Below are positions 19,709-28,173 of a stretch of DNA of 64,000 nucleotides, in pieces. The stretch covers positions 1,054,001-1,118,000 of the forward strand of contig NZ_STGB01000001.1 of NCBI RefSeq assembly GCF_005222815.1. Direction: 5' to 3'. Source of the stretch: Roseomonas sp. AR75. Its GTDB lineage: Bacteria; Pseudomonadota; Alphaproteobacteria; Acetobacterales; Acetobacteraceae. A program made the position numbers and the translations under genes. Within the stretch, counting starts at the first letter, position 1; each line of letters opens with the position of its first letter. The notes below the pieces were generated by a model. It saw nothing but the letters and a program-made list of their open reading frames with translations. It did not search any database and was not told the DNA's origin.

Positions 19709-22528
19709 TTACCTTGCAGCCCCGCTTCCCGGCCGCAACCGCTCCAGCTGGGCGGGCAGCAGCCGCGCCACCTCCAGCTCCCGCCGCAACCGCGGCAGGT
19801 CGCCGATGCCGCCGATCCGGCCGGCGGTGAGCAGGCCGAAGGCCTCCGCGAAGGCGCCCTCCTCCATCCGTCCGCCTTCCGCCGCGCGCAGGGCCGCGAG
19901 GCCAGGCTCGTCGCCGGCCAAGGCCAGCAGCGCCGCGGCGCGTGCCACAAGGCGGCGCGTCTCATCGTTCAGCGGTTCCGGCGCGACAGGCAGGATCCCG
20001 GCAAGATGCGACTGCATCGCCGCCGAGGCGCCGGCCCAGTCCTGGCGTGCCGCAAGCAGTTCCGCGAGTTCCGCGAACGCCGCCGGCCCGGCCTCCCGCA
20101 GCCGTGCCGCGGCGAGGTCATGCTCACCGAGCGCGGTCAGCACATGCGATTCGGTGCGCAGTCGGGCGACGCGGAGCTCCTCGGGAACCGCGGCGGCCCG
20201 CGTCTCCTCCAGCGCCTTGCGCGCGCCCGCGGCGTCCCCGGCGCCGAGCGCCAGATTGGCAAGCGACAGGCCGATGCGCGCGCGCGACTCGCCGCCCTCG
20301 GACCGCGCCAGTGCGCCTGCCAGCACGTGGCGTGCACGGTCCACCAGGTCGAGCGCGGCGAGCCGCTCCGCCAACGCGGTCAGCGCCTGCTCCGTCGGCG
20401 CACCCGGCGGCAGCAGGGCGGCGTGGGTGTCGAACAGCGCGACGGCCGCAACCGGCGGCTCCGTCTCGATGGCGGCAAGAAGCGCCGCGGCCTGCTTCGG
20501 GCGAAGCTGGGCGGCGGCATCGGCGAACACCTGCTCCGCCTCGCGCAGCGCGTCGAAGGCGCTGCGGGCCTGCCCGGCCTGCAGGCGCAGCTCCGCGAGG
20601 CGCGTGCGCGCGCGCAGTTCCTGCGCATCGCCGCGCCAGGCGGCGAGAACGGCTTCCATCGCGGCTGCCGCGCCGGCAGCGTCCACTGCGCCGGAGGCCA
20701 GGCGCAGCTCCGCGGCGCGCCGCATCGCGTTAGCGCGGGCGCGGCGGTCGCGACCGCGCGCGACGGCGTCGTAGCGCGCCAGGGCGCCCTCGGCGTCACC
20801 GGCGGCTTCCAGCAGCCGACCTTCTGCCAGCGCGAAGGCGGGCGTGTTCTCCTGACCGGCGAGCAGGCGTCGCGCCGCGGCAGCTTCGCCTCCCTCTGCC
20901 AGTGCCATCGCAGCCAGCGGCGCCAGGCGGTCGCGCAGCGGCGCCGGCCAGGCGCGCAGGATCGGCAGGGAGGCCGCGATCTGCGCCGCGCCGCCTTCCT
21001 CGCCCCGCGCGGCGGCGAACAGGCCGCGCCACAGCAGAAGCTCGTCGCTCTCGGGCAGGCGCGCATCGCGCAGGCCGTCCGCCTCGTTCAGCCGGCCGGC
21101 GACGAGTGCCGCGGCGCCGTGCAGCGCGCGGGCCTTCGGATCCTCGGCCGCGCGCGGGTCCTCGCGCATCGCCAGCGCGGCCATGGCCTGCGCTTCGGCA
21201 CCGAAGCCGAGCGCGAGCAGCGCCTCCGCGGCACGCAGGCGCGGCGGGCCGCGGCCGAGCGGCGGCGCGCCGGCAATGGCCAGATTCGCGTTTCGCTCGC
21301 GCTGCACCAGCGCGGCCATCGGCTCGCCGGGCAGGTCGAACAGACGGGACAGCGCAGCAGCCGCATCCGCCGCATCCGGATCGGGACCGAGCACCAGCGC
21401 AACACCGCGGCCAGGGTCGGCGGCGAAGCCTGCGGGAAGCGCGCGCAGCGTCACGCTGTCGGCGCGCGGCAGGATGGCGGCGCCAAGGCGGGTGGGCAGC
21501 ACCTCGAACGCAGCGACGCGGCGTCCGGCGGGCGTCGCCTCGCCGCCCTCCCGCACGGTGCCGACCAGGAGCGTGCCGCCGGTCTCGGGATCCAGGACGG
21601 CGACGCTGCTCGCCGGCCGGGCGGCGCGCAGCATCAGTCGCGGCGGCGGACCGGGCTCGAATTCCGGCCGGATGGAGCGCAGCGTCGGCGGCGCCTCCAC
21701 CTGCTCGATCAGCCAGCCGTCGCGGTGGCGTGTGAGAAGCGGCGTGGCAAGCGCGGCGCGCGGCAGGCGCAGCACGGTCGCATGCGCGCCGCGCGTCGCC
21801 TGGGTCCCGGCCAGCGGGCCGTTGGACAGGGCGCCGATGTCGAGCGCCACCGGCGCGTCCAGCACCAGCAGCCAGGCTTCGCCGCGCGGCACGAGCGCGG
21901 CGCCGACCTCGGCGCCGGCAGGCACCAGCAGCCGGCCCGGGCTGGCCTGCACGGGTCGAGCGGCCGGTGCGGCGGCGATGTCGGTCTGCGGCACGGGCGC
22001 CTGCTCCGGCGCCGCGGCAGGCTGGACGGCGGGCGATGCCGGGGCGGGCTGCGGCGCTCGCTGCACCGGCGGCGGCGCGGATGCCGGTGCGGCTTCCTGC
22101 GGCGCAGGCCGTGGCGGCGCGCCGGGCGGCGGCGCGGCCACGGGCTGTGGTGCCGCGCGTCCCGCGGGCCTCGGCGCATCCAGCGCATCCACCACCACAC
22201 GGTTGCCCAGCCGATACACGCGCGCCCGCGCGCCCGGCGCCAGCAGGATCGTCGCCGTGTCGCCCTCCGCGGCAATGTCGCGCATGTTGCGCGGCGGACG
22301 CCGGATGGAGGTGGCATCGAACGCCGCCGGCTCGGCGAAGCGCAGCACCAGCTTGCCGTCGGTTTCCTCCAGCCTGTAGCCGATGCGCTGCGGCCAGTCG
22401 AACACCAGGCGGCCATGCGCCGGATGATCGCCCACGCGCATCCGCACGGCGGTGTCCGCCCAGGCGAGCGTCGGCTTGGCCAGCGCCGGAAGCAGCAGGA
22501 TCAGCAGCAGCAGGCCGGCGCGAAGCAT
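19709..22528 (-). CDS. Large AMIN-like/TPR periplasmic protein in the motility operon
   Basis: This encodes 939 residues. A signal peptide occupies residues 1-22. An AMIN-like beta domain follows (about 25-115; e.g. HGRLVFDWPQRIGYRLEETDGKLVLRF). Next is a Pro/Ala/Gln linker of about 100 residues, a second beta-rich part, and a long C-terminal alpha-solenoid of TPR-like helix pairs (about 430-930). AMIN domains bind envelope components such as peptidoglycan, so an envelope role around the motor is possible; no enzyme motif is present. It is the last gene of the operon, starting 5 bp after the cheZ stop. I know similar large TPR genes in flagellar clusters of Rhodospirillales but not their function. 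Confidence 0.7.
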   Translation of the reverse strand: MLRAGLLLLILLLPALAKPTLAWADTAVRMRVGDHPAHGRLVFDWPQRIGYRLEETDGKLVLRFAEPAAFDATSIRRPPRNMRDIAAEGDTATILLAPGARARVYRLGNRVVVDALDAPRPAGRAAPQPVAAPPPGAPPRPAPQEAAPASAPPPVQRAPQPAPASPAVQPAAAPEQAPVPQTDIAAAPAARPVQASPGRLLVPAGAEVGAALVPRGEAWLLVLDAPVALDIGALSNGPLAGTQATRGAHATVLRLPRAALATPLLTRHRDGWLIEQVEAPPTLRSIRPEFEPGPPPRLMLRAARPASSVAVLDPETGGTLLVGTVREGGEATPAGRRVAAFEVLPTRLGAAILPRADSVTLRALPAGFAADPGRGVALVLGPDPDAADAAAALSRLFDLPGEPMAALVQRERNANLAIAGAPPLGRGPPRLRAAEALLALGFGAEAQAMAALAMREDPRAAEDPKARALHGAAALVAGRLNEADGLRDARLPESDELLLWRGLFAAARGEEGGAAQIAASLPILRAWPAPLRDRLAPLAAMALAEGGEAAAARRLLAGQENTPAFALAEGRLLEAAGDAEGALARYDAVARGRDRRARANAMRRAAELRLASGAVDAAGAAAAMEAVLAAWRGDAQELRARTRLAELRLQAGQARSAFDALREAEQVFADAAAQLRPKQAAALLAAIETEPPVAAVALFDTHAALLPPGAPTEQALTALAERLAALDLVDRARHVLAGALARSEGGESRARIGLSLANLALGAGDAAGARKALEETRAAAVPEELRVARLRTESHVLTALGEHDLAAARLREAGPAAFAELAELLAARQDWAGASAAMQSHLAGILPVAPEPLNDETRRLVARAAALLALAGDEPGLAALRAAEGGRMEEGAFAEAFGLLTAGRIGGIGDLPRLRRELEVARLLPAQLERLRPGSGAAR

Positions 22529-22533
22529 GACGG

Positions 22534-23148
22534 TCAGAACTCCGACAGCAGACGGTCGATCTCGGCCTGGCTGACGCCGGCGCCGGGCAGTTGCGGGCCT
22601 TCGGCCAGGCGCCGGCCTTCGGTCACCTCGGCGGCCGGCGGGGCTTCCGGCCCGACGCGCCCTTCCAGGAAATGGCCGGTCACGTCGGCCACGCGCGCCT
22701 CGATCGCCTTCAGGGCCGTGACGACCTTGCCGATGCGCTGGCCCGTGATGTCCTGGAAGCTGCAGGCCTCGTAGATGCGGGTGATGGCGCTCTGCAGCGC
22801 GTCGGCCTCCGCCGCGCCGACGCGCCCGGCGACGCCTTCCAGCACCTCGCAGCAATCCAGGATCTCGTTGGTGGCCTGGGCTGTGTGGTGGACGATGGCG
22901 TCCAGCTCGTCCGTCGCGCTGGGGATGTGGCTGTCGGTGATGTCGTCCACCTTCAGCCGCGCGATCTCCTGCTTGGCGCGGGCGACGGTGCGGCCGAGCC
23001 CTTCCAGCTCGGCCAGCAGCGCCGCTTCCGTGGCGGTCAGGTCGCCGGCCATGCTGCCGAGCACGGCGCGCACGGCCTCCTCGATCCGTTCCGCGGTCGG
23101 CGCCTCGATCCGGTCCGCGCTGGCGGCCGCCGCCGCGCCGTCAGGCAT
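22534..23148 (-). CDS. cheZ: Chemotaxis phosphatase CheZ
   Basis: This encodes 204 residues. CheZ dephosphorylates CheY-P. The catalytic helix motif SFQDITGQRI contains the acidic residue D133 and the attacking-water glutamine Q137 (E. coli D143/Q147). The C-terminus VSQAEIDRLL is a CheY-docking peptide strikingly like the FliM N-peptide. The gene overlaps the cheY stop by 8 nt. Confidence 0.92.
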   Translation of the reverse strand: MPDGAAAAASADRIEAPTAERIEEAVRAVLGSMAGDLTATEAALLAELEGLGRTVARAKQEIARLKVDDITDSHIPSATDELDAIVHHTAQATNEILDCCEVLEGVAGRVGAAEADALQSAITRIYEACSFQDITGQRIGKVVTALKAIEARVADVTGHFLEGRVGPEAPPAAEVTEGRRLAEGPQLPGAGVSQAEIDRLLSEF

Positions 23149-23521
23149 GCACCATCACCTTCTCGATCTTCTCGCGCAGTGTCTCCGCGTTGAAGGGCTT
23201 GACGATGTAGTTGGAGACGCCGGCCTGCTTCGCCGCCACCACGTTCTCCGTCTTGCTCTCGGCGGTGATCATGATGAAGGGCGTGTGCTTCAGCTTGGGG
23301 TCCGCCCGCACCTCCTTGAGCAGGTCGAGGCCGGTCATCGGCGCCATGTTCCAGTCGCTGATCACCAGGCCGAAATTGCCGGCGCGCAGCTTGCTGAGCG
23401 CCTCCTCCCCGTCGGAGGCCTCCTCGACATTCTCGATCTCGAGCTGCTTGAGAAGGTTGCGGATGATCCGCAGCATCGTCTTGTAGTCGTCCACGATCAG
23501 GACGGGCGTGCGCTTGTCCAT
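23141..23521 (-). CDS. cheY: Chemotaxis response regulator CheY
   Basis: This encodes 126 residues, a single receiver domain with acidic pair D11/D12, phospho-acceptor D56 (LVISDWNMAPMTG), T86 and K108 (IVKPF). It is the CheY type, without an output domain. It sits directly upstream of cheZ in the same operon, giving a phosphorylation/dephosphorylation pair that would control the FliM switch encoded two genes away. Confidence 0.95.
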   Translation of the reverse strand: MDKRTPVLIVDDYKTMLRIIRNLLKQLEIENVEEASDGEEALSKLRAGNFGLVISDWNMAPMTGLDLLKEVRADPKLKHTPFIMITAESKTENVVAAKQAGVSNYIVKPFNAETLREKIEKVMVHA

Positions 23522-23616
23522 GCCTTTCGATCACCCTGTTGCCCAACGCGGCGCTTGCGGCGCCTGCGGTATACGTAGCCCGCGGCGGATGAACGCATCG
23601 CGAAGACGCGGCGTGG

Positions 23617-24234
23617 TCATTGCCTCGCCGCCTGCTGTTCCATCCGCTGCGCGCGCAGCTTCGCAAGCTCCGACGTCAGCGCGCGGGCGCGCTCCGGCCG
23701 CATGGCGCCGAGCACCGGCGCCGCCTTCGCCTCGCGCATGCGATCCACGATGGAGAGCAACACCGGCATGTCCAGCTCGTCGAAGATCAGCGCGGCGTCG
23801 CGCGGGCGCATGCCTTCATACAGCTTCACCAGCCCGCGCAGGCCGGCATCCTCGCGCGCGGCGCGTTCGCGTTCCAGCGCCTCCAGCCGGGATTGCAGCG
23901 CGGTGAGTTCCTCCACCCGCGCCATCAGCCGGCGCTCGGCGGCGGCCAGCATCACCTCGCGCTGCGCCGCCGCCTGCTCTCGCGCCTCGATCTCGGCACG
24001 GCGGGCGCGCAAAGCCTCCAGCACGGCACGTTCCGCGGCAGCCTCCGGCGCCGGCGGGGGGGCAGCCGGCGAGGGCGCCGGTGCCGCGGCAGGGGCGGCT
24101 GCCGGGGCTGCAGGCGCGGCGGCGGTGGCGGCCATCGGCGAGTTTCGGAACGGCGCCACGAGGCGCTCAGCCTTCGTGAGCACCAGCACCACGGCGGCAC
24201 CGATGGCGATCCGCAGCAGGCTCGGGCGGGCCAT
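23617..24234 (-). CDS. motE: MotE-type flagellar protein (MgtE-N domain)
   Basis: This encodes 205 residues. One N-terminal membrane helix (about 7-22) is followed by a Pro/Ala linker, a coiled coil (about 70-130) and a C-terminal MgtE N-terminal-like domain (LVKLYEGMRPRDAALIFDELDMPVLLSIVDRM). This layout fits MotE, a periplasmic chaperone for the stator protein MotC described in rhizobia, and related proteins in other alphaproteobacterial flagellar operons. The symbol rests on architecture and context. It is 1 bp from the DUF6468 gene. Confidence 0.75.
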   Translation of the reverse strand: MARPSLLRIAIGAAVVLVLTKAERLVAPFRNSPMAATAAAPAAPAAAPAAAPAPSPAAPPPAPEAAAERAVLEALRARRAEIEAREQAAAQREVMLAAAERRLMARVEELTALQSRLEALERERAAREDAGLRGLVKLYEGMRPRDAALIFDELDMPVLLSIVDRMREAKAAPVLGAMRPERARALTSELAKLRAQRMEQQAARQ

Positions 24235-24235
24235 C

Positions 24236-24664
24236 TCAGCGGCGGCCCTGCAGCGCGCGGAGCAGTTCGCGCTCGGCCTCGCTGCGTGCCGTGCGGTCCG
24301 GCGCAGCAGGAGCAGGCGCCGCCCCCTCCCCGGCCAGCGGCCTTGCGCGGCGCACCAGGGCATCGAGCCGATCAGCGAGTACCTCGGACCGCTCCGTGAG
24401 GAACGCGAGATCGTCGCGCAGCTTCTCCGCCGTTGCGATGCGCTCCGCGACAAGGCGGCCGGACTGCTCGGCGGTGGCGCGCAGCCGCGCGAGCGCCGCC
24501 TCGGCCGCCTCGGTCGCGCGGCCGATATCGGCGGCGCCGTCGCGCAGGTCGCCGCCGGCGCCGCGCAGCACGGCGATGCGCTTCTCCAGCCGCCAGGCGA
24601 AGGGGATGATGACCAGCAGCAGCGCGACCAGCGCGGCATGCGCGGCCCATTCCAGCATCGTCAT
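24236..24664 (-). CDS. DUF6468 flagellar-operon protein
   Basis: This encodes 142 residues with one N-terminal membrane helix (about 8-25) and a long coiled coil in the remainder (heptads from about 30 to 105). It matches the DUF6468 family as I remember it, found between fliM and motE-like genes in alphaproteobacteria. Role unknown. Its ATG overlaps the fliM stop (ATGA). Confidence 0.7.
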   Translation of the reverse strand: MTMLEWAAHAALVALLLVIIPFAWRLEKRIAVLRGAGGDLRDGAADIGRATEAAEAALARLRATAEQSGRLVAERIATAEKLRDDLAFLTERSEVLADRLDALVRRARPLAGEGAAPAPAAPDRTARSEAERELLRALQGRR

Positions 24665-25752
24665 GCGGCATCCTCCGCGGGACCGGGCGGACCCGGCCTG
24701 ACCTTGTCGATCCGCACGGCCAGCCGGCTCTCGCGCCGGCCGAGCTGCGCCTCGAACAGCGCGACGTCGCCGCAGCGCAGCGCCACCGGCGCGCCGGGCG
24801 GCGTGGAGAGCAGGATGCGGTCGCCCACCTGAAGGCCGATCACCTGGCTGAGGCGCATCACCTGCTGGTCCAGCACCACGTCGAGCGCCACCTCAGTCTG
24901 GCGCAGCTCCTCCGCCAGGTGCGTCTCCCAGATGCTGTCGCGGCCGAAGCGCTCGCCCATGAATTGCTGGAGGAGAAGCTCGCGCACCGGCTCCAGCGTG
25001 GCGTAGGGCAGCAGCACTTCCAGCCGCCCGCCGCGATCCTCCATCTCGATCCGCATGCGGCTGACGACGGCGGCGTTGGACAGGCGGGAGATGGCGGCGA
25101 AGCGCGGGTTCACCTCCAGCCGGTCGAAGCGGAAATCGACCTCGCAGAGCGGCTCGAAGGCGGCCTTCAGGTCGCCCAGCACCACGCCGATCAGGCGCTC
25201 CACCAGGGTGCGCTCGATCGTGGTGTAGGGCCGGCCTTCGATACGCATCGCCGCCGTGCCGCGCCGCCCGCCGAGCAGCACGTCCACCACCGAATAGATC
25301 AGCGCGGAATCCACCACGATCAGGCCGTAGTTGTCCCACTGGTCGGCGCGGAACACCGCCAGCATCGCCGGCAGCGGGATGGAGTTCAGGTAGTCGCCGA
25401 AGCGCTGCGAGGCCATCACGTCGATGGAGATCTCGACATTGTCGGAGGTGAAGTTGCGCAGCGTGGTCGTCATCAGCCGCACCAGGCGGTCGAAGACGAT
25501 CTCCAGCATCGGCAGGCGTTCGTACGCGACGAGGCCGGAGGAGATGATCCGCTCGATGCCGGACATCGCGCTCTCGCGCGAGGGGCCGGCATCGAAGCCG
25601 AGCAGGCTGTCGATCTCGGCCTGGTTCAGCACGCGCGTCGCCTCGCCGGAGCCGGCCTCGTCGTCGCCCTTCTCCTGCTCCTGGTCCACCGCCGCGCCCC
25701 AGGCGGCGGCGAGGTCCTCCTGGTCCTGGCCCCCGCCGGCCTCGCCGCTCAT
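24661..25752 (-). CDS. fliM: Flagellar motor switch protein FliM
   Basis: This encodes 363 residues. It is a C-ring protein that binds CheY-P and sets rotation direction. The CheY-binding peptide NQAEIDSLLGF is at about residues 43-53 rather than at the extreme N-terminus, after an acidic Gly/Gln-rich extension. The CheC-like middle domain begins at GIERIISSGLVAYERLPMLEIVFDR, and the SpoA-type domain ends the protein (GDRILLSTPPG, LGRRESRLAVRI). It overlaps fliL by 4 nt. Confidence 0.95.
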   Translation of the reverse strand: MSGEAGGGQDQEDLAAAWGAAVDQEQEKGDDEAGSGEATRVLNQAEIDSLLGFDAGPSRESAMSGIERIISSGLVAYERLPMLEIVFDRLVRLMTTTLRNFTSDNVEISIDVMASQRFGDYLNSIPLPAMLAVFRADQWDNYGLIVVDSALIYSVVDVLLGGRRGTAAMRIEGRPYTTIERTLVERLIGVVLGDLKAAFEPLCEVDFRFDRLEVNPRFAAISRLSNAAVVSRMRIEMEDRGGRLEVLLPYATLEPVRELLLQQFMGERFGRDSIWETHLAEELRQTEVALDVVLDQQVMRLSQVIGLQVGDRILLSTPPGAPVALRCGDVALFEAQLGRRESRLAVRIDKVRPGPPGPAEDAA

Positions 25753-26276
25753 TGCACCAGGATCTCGACAAACAGCACGTCCGTGACGCGGGCAGGGCTC
25801 GCGGCGACGGAGGCGCGGGCGATCAGCTCCTCCCGCAGCCGGTGCGAGCCAGCGGAGCCGCGCAGCTCATCCGGGCGCACCTCCCGCAGATAGGTCGCGA
25901 ACAGGTCCACCAGCCGCGGCATCGCTTCCGTCACCGCCGGCACCTGCGTGGAATCGGCGATCTCCAGCTTGGCGCGCAGCCGCACGAAGCTGGCGCGGCG
26001 ACCGCTCGGCACGTTGAGGTTGGAGACGATCTCCGGCAGGTCGATGAAGGCGGGCGTGGGCGCAGGCGGCGCCTGTGCCGCAGCCTCGGCCTGCGCTTCC
26101 GGATGCGCGCCACCGATGCCGAGCAGTTTCGGCAGGATCCCGCCGAACCACAGCCCCGCGCCGATCCCCAGCAGCAGCAGCGGTGCGAGCATCAGGATCA
26201 GCTTCTTCTTGCCGCCCTTCTTCGGCGCCTCGCCGCCCTCGCCCTCCGCCTTCTTCTCCGCTTTCGCGGCCGCCAT
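25749..26276 (-). CDS. fliL: Flagellar stator-associated protein FliL
   Basis: This encodes 175 residues. A short Lys-rich cytoplasmic N-terminus precedes one membrane helix (about 26-46) and the periplasmic FliL domain (FIDLPEIVSNLNVPSGRRASFVRLRAKLEI, ending VTDVLFVEILVQ). FliL is a stator regulator. It is the first gene of the minus-strand operon fliL-fliM-DUF6468-motE-cheY-cheZ-TPR. A CtrA-like half-site (TTAACC on the minus strand, 26331-26326) lies about 50 bp upstream. Confidence 0.9.
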   Translation of the reverse strand: MAAAKAEKKAEGEGGEAPKKGGKKKLILMLAPLLLLGIGAGLWFGGILPKLLGIGGAHPEAQAEAAAQAPPAPTPAFIDLPEIVSNLNVPSGRRASFVRLRAKLEIADSTQVPAVTEAMPRLVDLFATYLREVRPDELRGSAGSHRLREELIARASVAASPARVTDVLFVEILVQ

Positions 26277-26423
26277 GGCTGCCCCATCCGCTTTCTGCCG
26301 ACGCGACGCATCCTGCGCGGTGCAGGGTTAACGGAGGCTTTCGACAGGCGGAGCCGGATGCCGCAAGGCGGCAGAAGCTGCCGCCTGATGGGCAGGACGG
26401 GCCTGCGCATCGGTCGCGAAGGC

Positions 26424-26438
26424 TGGCACGGCGGTTGC
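26424..26438 (+). promoter_or_regulatory. Sigma-54 promoter for flgF-flgG-flgA-flgH
   Basis: TGGCACGGCGGTTGC carries the -24 GG and -12 GC with the exact 10-bp interval of RpoN promoters. It lies 34 bp before the flgF start. A near-identical element precedes flgI, and RpoN control of rod/ring genes is established in Caulobacter. Confidence 0.8.
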
Positions 26439-26471
26439 GGAAGACGTCGCGAACCACTCGGAGCGCCCCGC

Positions 26472-27218
26472 ATGGACAGCCCCGGCTACATCGTCCTCTC
26501 CCGCCTGATCGCGGCGCAACGCGCGACCTCCGTCACCGCGCACAACATCGCCAATGCCGACACGCCCGGCTTCCGCGCGCTGCGGCCGGTCTTCGGCACC
26601 GTGCTGGAGCGGCAGATGGGCGCGGAGGCACCGCGGGGCGGGCGCGACATGGCCTATGCGCAGGATCGCGCGACCTGGCGCGACGGCACCGCGGCGCCGC
26701 TCGCGCAGACCGGCAACCCGCTGGATGCCGCACTGTCCGATCAGGAGGCGTTCTTCGCCGTGGAGACCCCGCGCGGCGAGCGCTACACCCGCGCCGGCCG
26801 CTTCACGCTGGATGGCCAGGGCCGGGTCGTGGATGCGGATGGCGCGCGGGTGCTCGGCGCGGGCGGCCAGCCGCTGCAGCTCGAGCCGAATGTCGCCCGC
26901 ATCGAGATCCGCGGCGACGGCACGGTCGTCACGGAGAACGGCCCGGCCGGGCAGTTGCGCGTGGTCCGCTTCGAGAACCAGCAGCGCCTGCAGGCCGAGG
27001 GCGACCGCAACTTCGCCGCCCCGGACGACATGGCGCCGCAGCCTGTGGCGCAGCCCGGCGTGGTGCAGGGTGCCGTCGAGGGCAGCAATGTCCGCCCGGT
27101 GATGGAGCTGACGCGGCTGACCGACGACATGCGCCAGTTCCAGTTCGTCGCGCAGATGGCAGAGCGCGAGGGCGAACGCCTCGGCAGCGCCGTCGACCGC
27201 ATCCTCAAGCGGCGGTGA
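26472..27218 (+). CDS. flgF: Flagellar basal-body rod protein FlgF
   Basis: This encodes 248 residues. It is a distal-type rod protein. The N-terminal motif is YIVLSRLIAAQRATSVTAHNIANADTPGF, the central D1 domain has RYTRAGRFTLDGQGRVVDADG, and the C-terminal helix region reads NVRPVMELTRLTDDMRQFQ. It is the first gene after the sigma-54 promoter; a structured repeat separates it from flgG. Confidence 0.93.
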   Translation: MDSPGYIVLSRLIAAQRATSVTAHNIANADTPGFRALRPVFGTVLERQMGAEAPRGGRDMAYAQDRATWRDGTAAPLAQTGNPLDAALSDQEAFFAVETPRGERYTRAGRFTLDGQGRVVDADGARVLGAGGQPLQLEPNVARIEIRGDGTVVTENGPAGQLRVVRFENQQRLQAEGDRNFAAPDDMAPQPVAQPGVVQGAVEGSNVRPVMELTRLTDDMRQFQFVAQMAEREGERLGSAVDRILKRR

Positions 27219-27253
27219 ACCAACGGATGAGCCACGCCCCCACGAAAGCACCG

Positions 27254-27349
27254 GCGGCCCGCGACGCGGGCCGAGCCGCCGAATGGCGGCCGCGGCTGGT
27301 GCCGCGAAGCCAAGGCGGCGGAGCCGCCGCCCGGCGTCTGAGGGCACCC
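27254..27349 (+). repeat. Four-hairpin dispersed repeat A, copy 1
   Basis: About 96 nt aligning closely with 45627-45721. Stems here: CCCGC/GCGGG around GAC; GCCGCC/GGCGGC around GAAT; CGCGGC/GCCGCG around TGGT; GGCGGC/GCCGCC around GGA. A fifth hairpin, GGCACC/GGTGCC (27343-27360), overlaps the end. Several stem pairs differ from copy 2 in a compensated way. It fills most of the flgF-flgG gap. Confidence 0.75.
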
Positions 27350-27387
27350 AAAAAGGTGCCGGCGATCCGCGCAGAGAGTGCCCGATA

Positions 27388-28173
27388 ATGCGAAGCCTCC
27401 ACATCGCCGGCACCGGCATGATGGCCCAGCAGACGAATGTCGAGGTCATCTCCAACAACATCGCGAATATGAGCACGACCGGCTACAAGCGCCGGCGCGC
27501 CGAGTTCCAGGACCTGCTGTACCAGAACCTGCGCCGCGTCGGCTCGCAGAGCGCGGATACCGGATCGGTGCTGCCCTCCGGCGCGCAGATCGGCCTCGGC
27601 GTGAAGACCGGCGCGGTCTATCGCATCACCGAACAGGGCAGCCTGAGCCAGACCGGCAACCGCTTCGACATCGCGGTGCGCGGCAACGGCTATTTCCAGG
27701 TGCAGCTTCCTTCCGGCGAGACGGCCTATACGCGGGACGGCACCTTCGCCCTCTCGCCCGAAGGCGTGATCGTCACCGCCGACGGCTTCGTCGTGCAGCC
27801 CGGCATCACCATCCCCGCCAATGCCGTGGACGTCACGATCAACGCGAATGGCGAGGTGCTGGCCAAGCTCGATGGCCAGATCGCGCCGCAGAATGTCGGC
27901 CAGATCCAGCTTGCCGTCTTCGCCAACGAGGGCGGGCTGGAAGCGGTCGGCGACAACCTGCTGCTCGCCACGCCGGGCTCAGGCGATCCGCTCCAGGGCG
28001 CGCCGGGCACGCCCGGCTACGGCCAGGTGCTGCAGGGCTTCGTCGAGACCTCCAACGTCAACGTCGTGCAGGAGATCACCAACCTGATCACCGCGCAGCG
28101 CGCCTATGAGATGAACAGCCGCGTCATCTCCGCGAGCGACGAGATGCTCTCCACCCTGTCGCGGCTGCGGTGA
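27388..28173 (+). CDS. flgG: Flagellar basal-body distal rod protein FlgG
   Basis: This encodes 261 residues. The N-terminus MRSLHIAGTGMMAQQTNVEVISNNIANMSTTGYKR-like block (residues 1-35) and the C-terminus NVNVVQEITNLITAQRAYEMNSR are the standard FlgG signatures. It polymerises into the distal rod. It is coupled to flgA. Confidence 0.96.
   Translation: MRSLHIAGTGMMAQQTNVEVISNNIANMSTTGYKRRRAEFQDLLYQNLRRVGSQSADTGSVLPSGAQIGLGVKTGAVYRITEQGSLSQTGNRFDIAVRGNGYFQVQLPSGETAYTRDGTFALSPEGVIVTADGFVVQPGITIPANAVDVTINANGEVLAKLDGQIAPQNVGQIQLAVFANEGGLEAVGDNLLLATPGSGDPLQGAPGTPGYGQVLQGFVETSNVNVVQEITNLITAQRAYEMNSRVISASDEMLSTLSRLR

Noticed and set aside
19514..22774. 1086-codon open frame on the plus strand
   Set aside because: Shadow of the AMIN/TPR gene; low-complexity Arg/Gly composition and no conserved motif.
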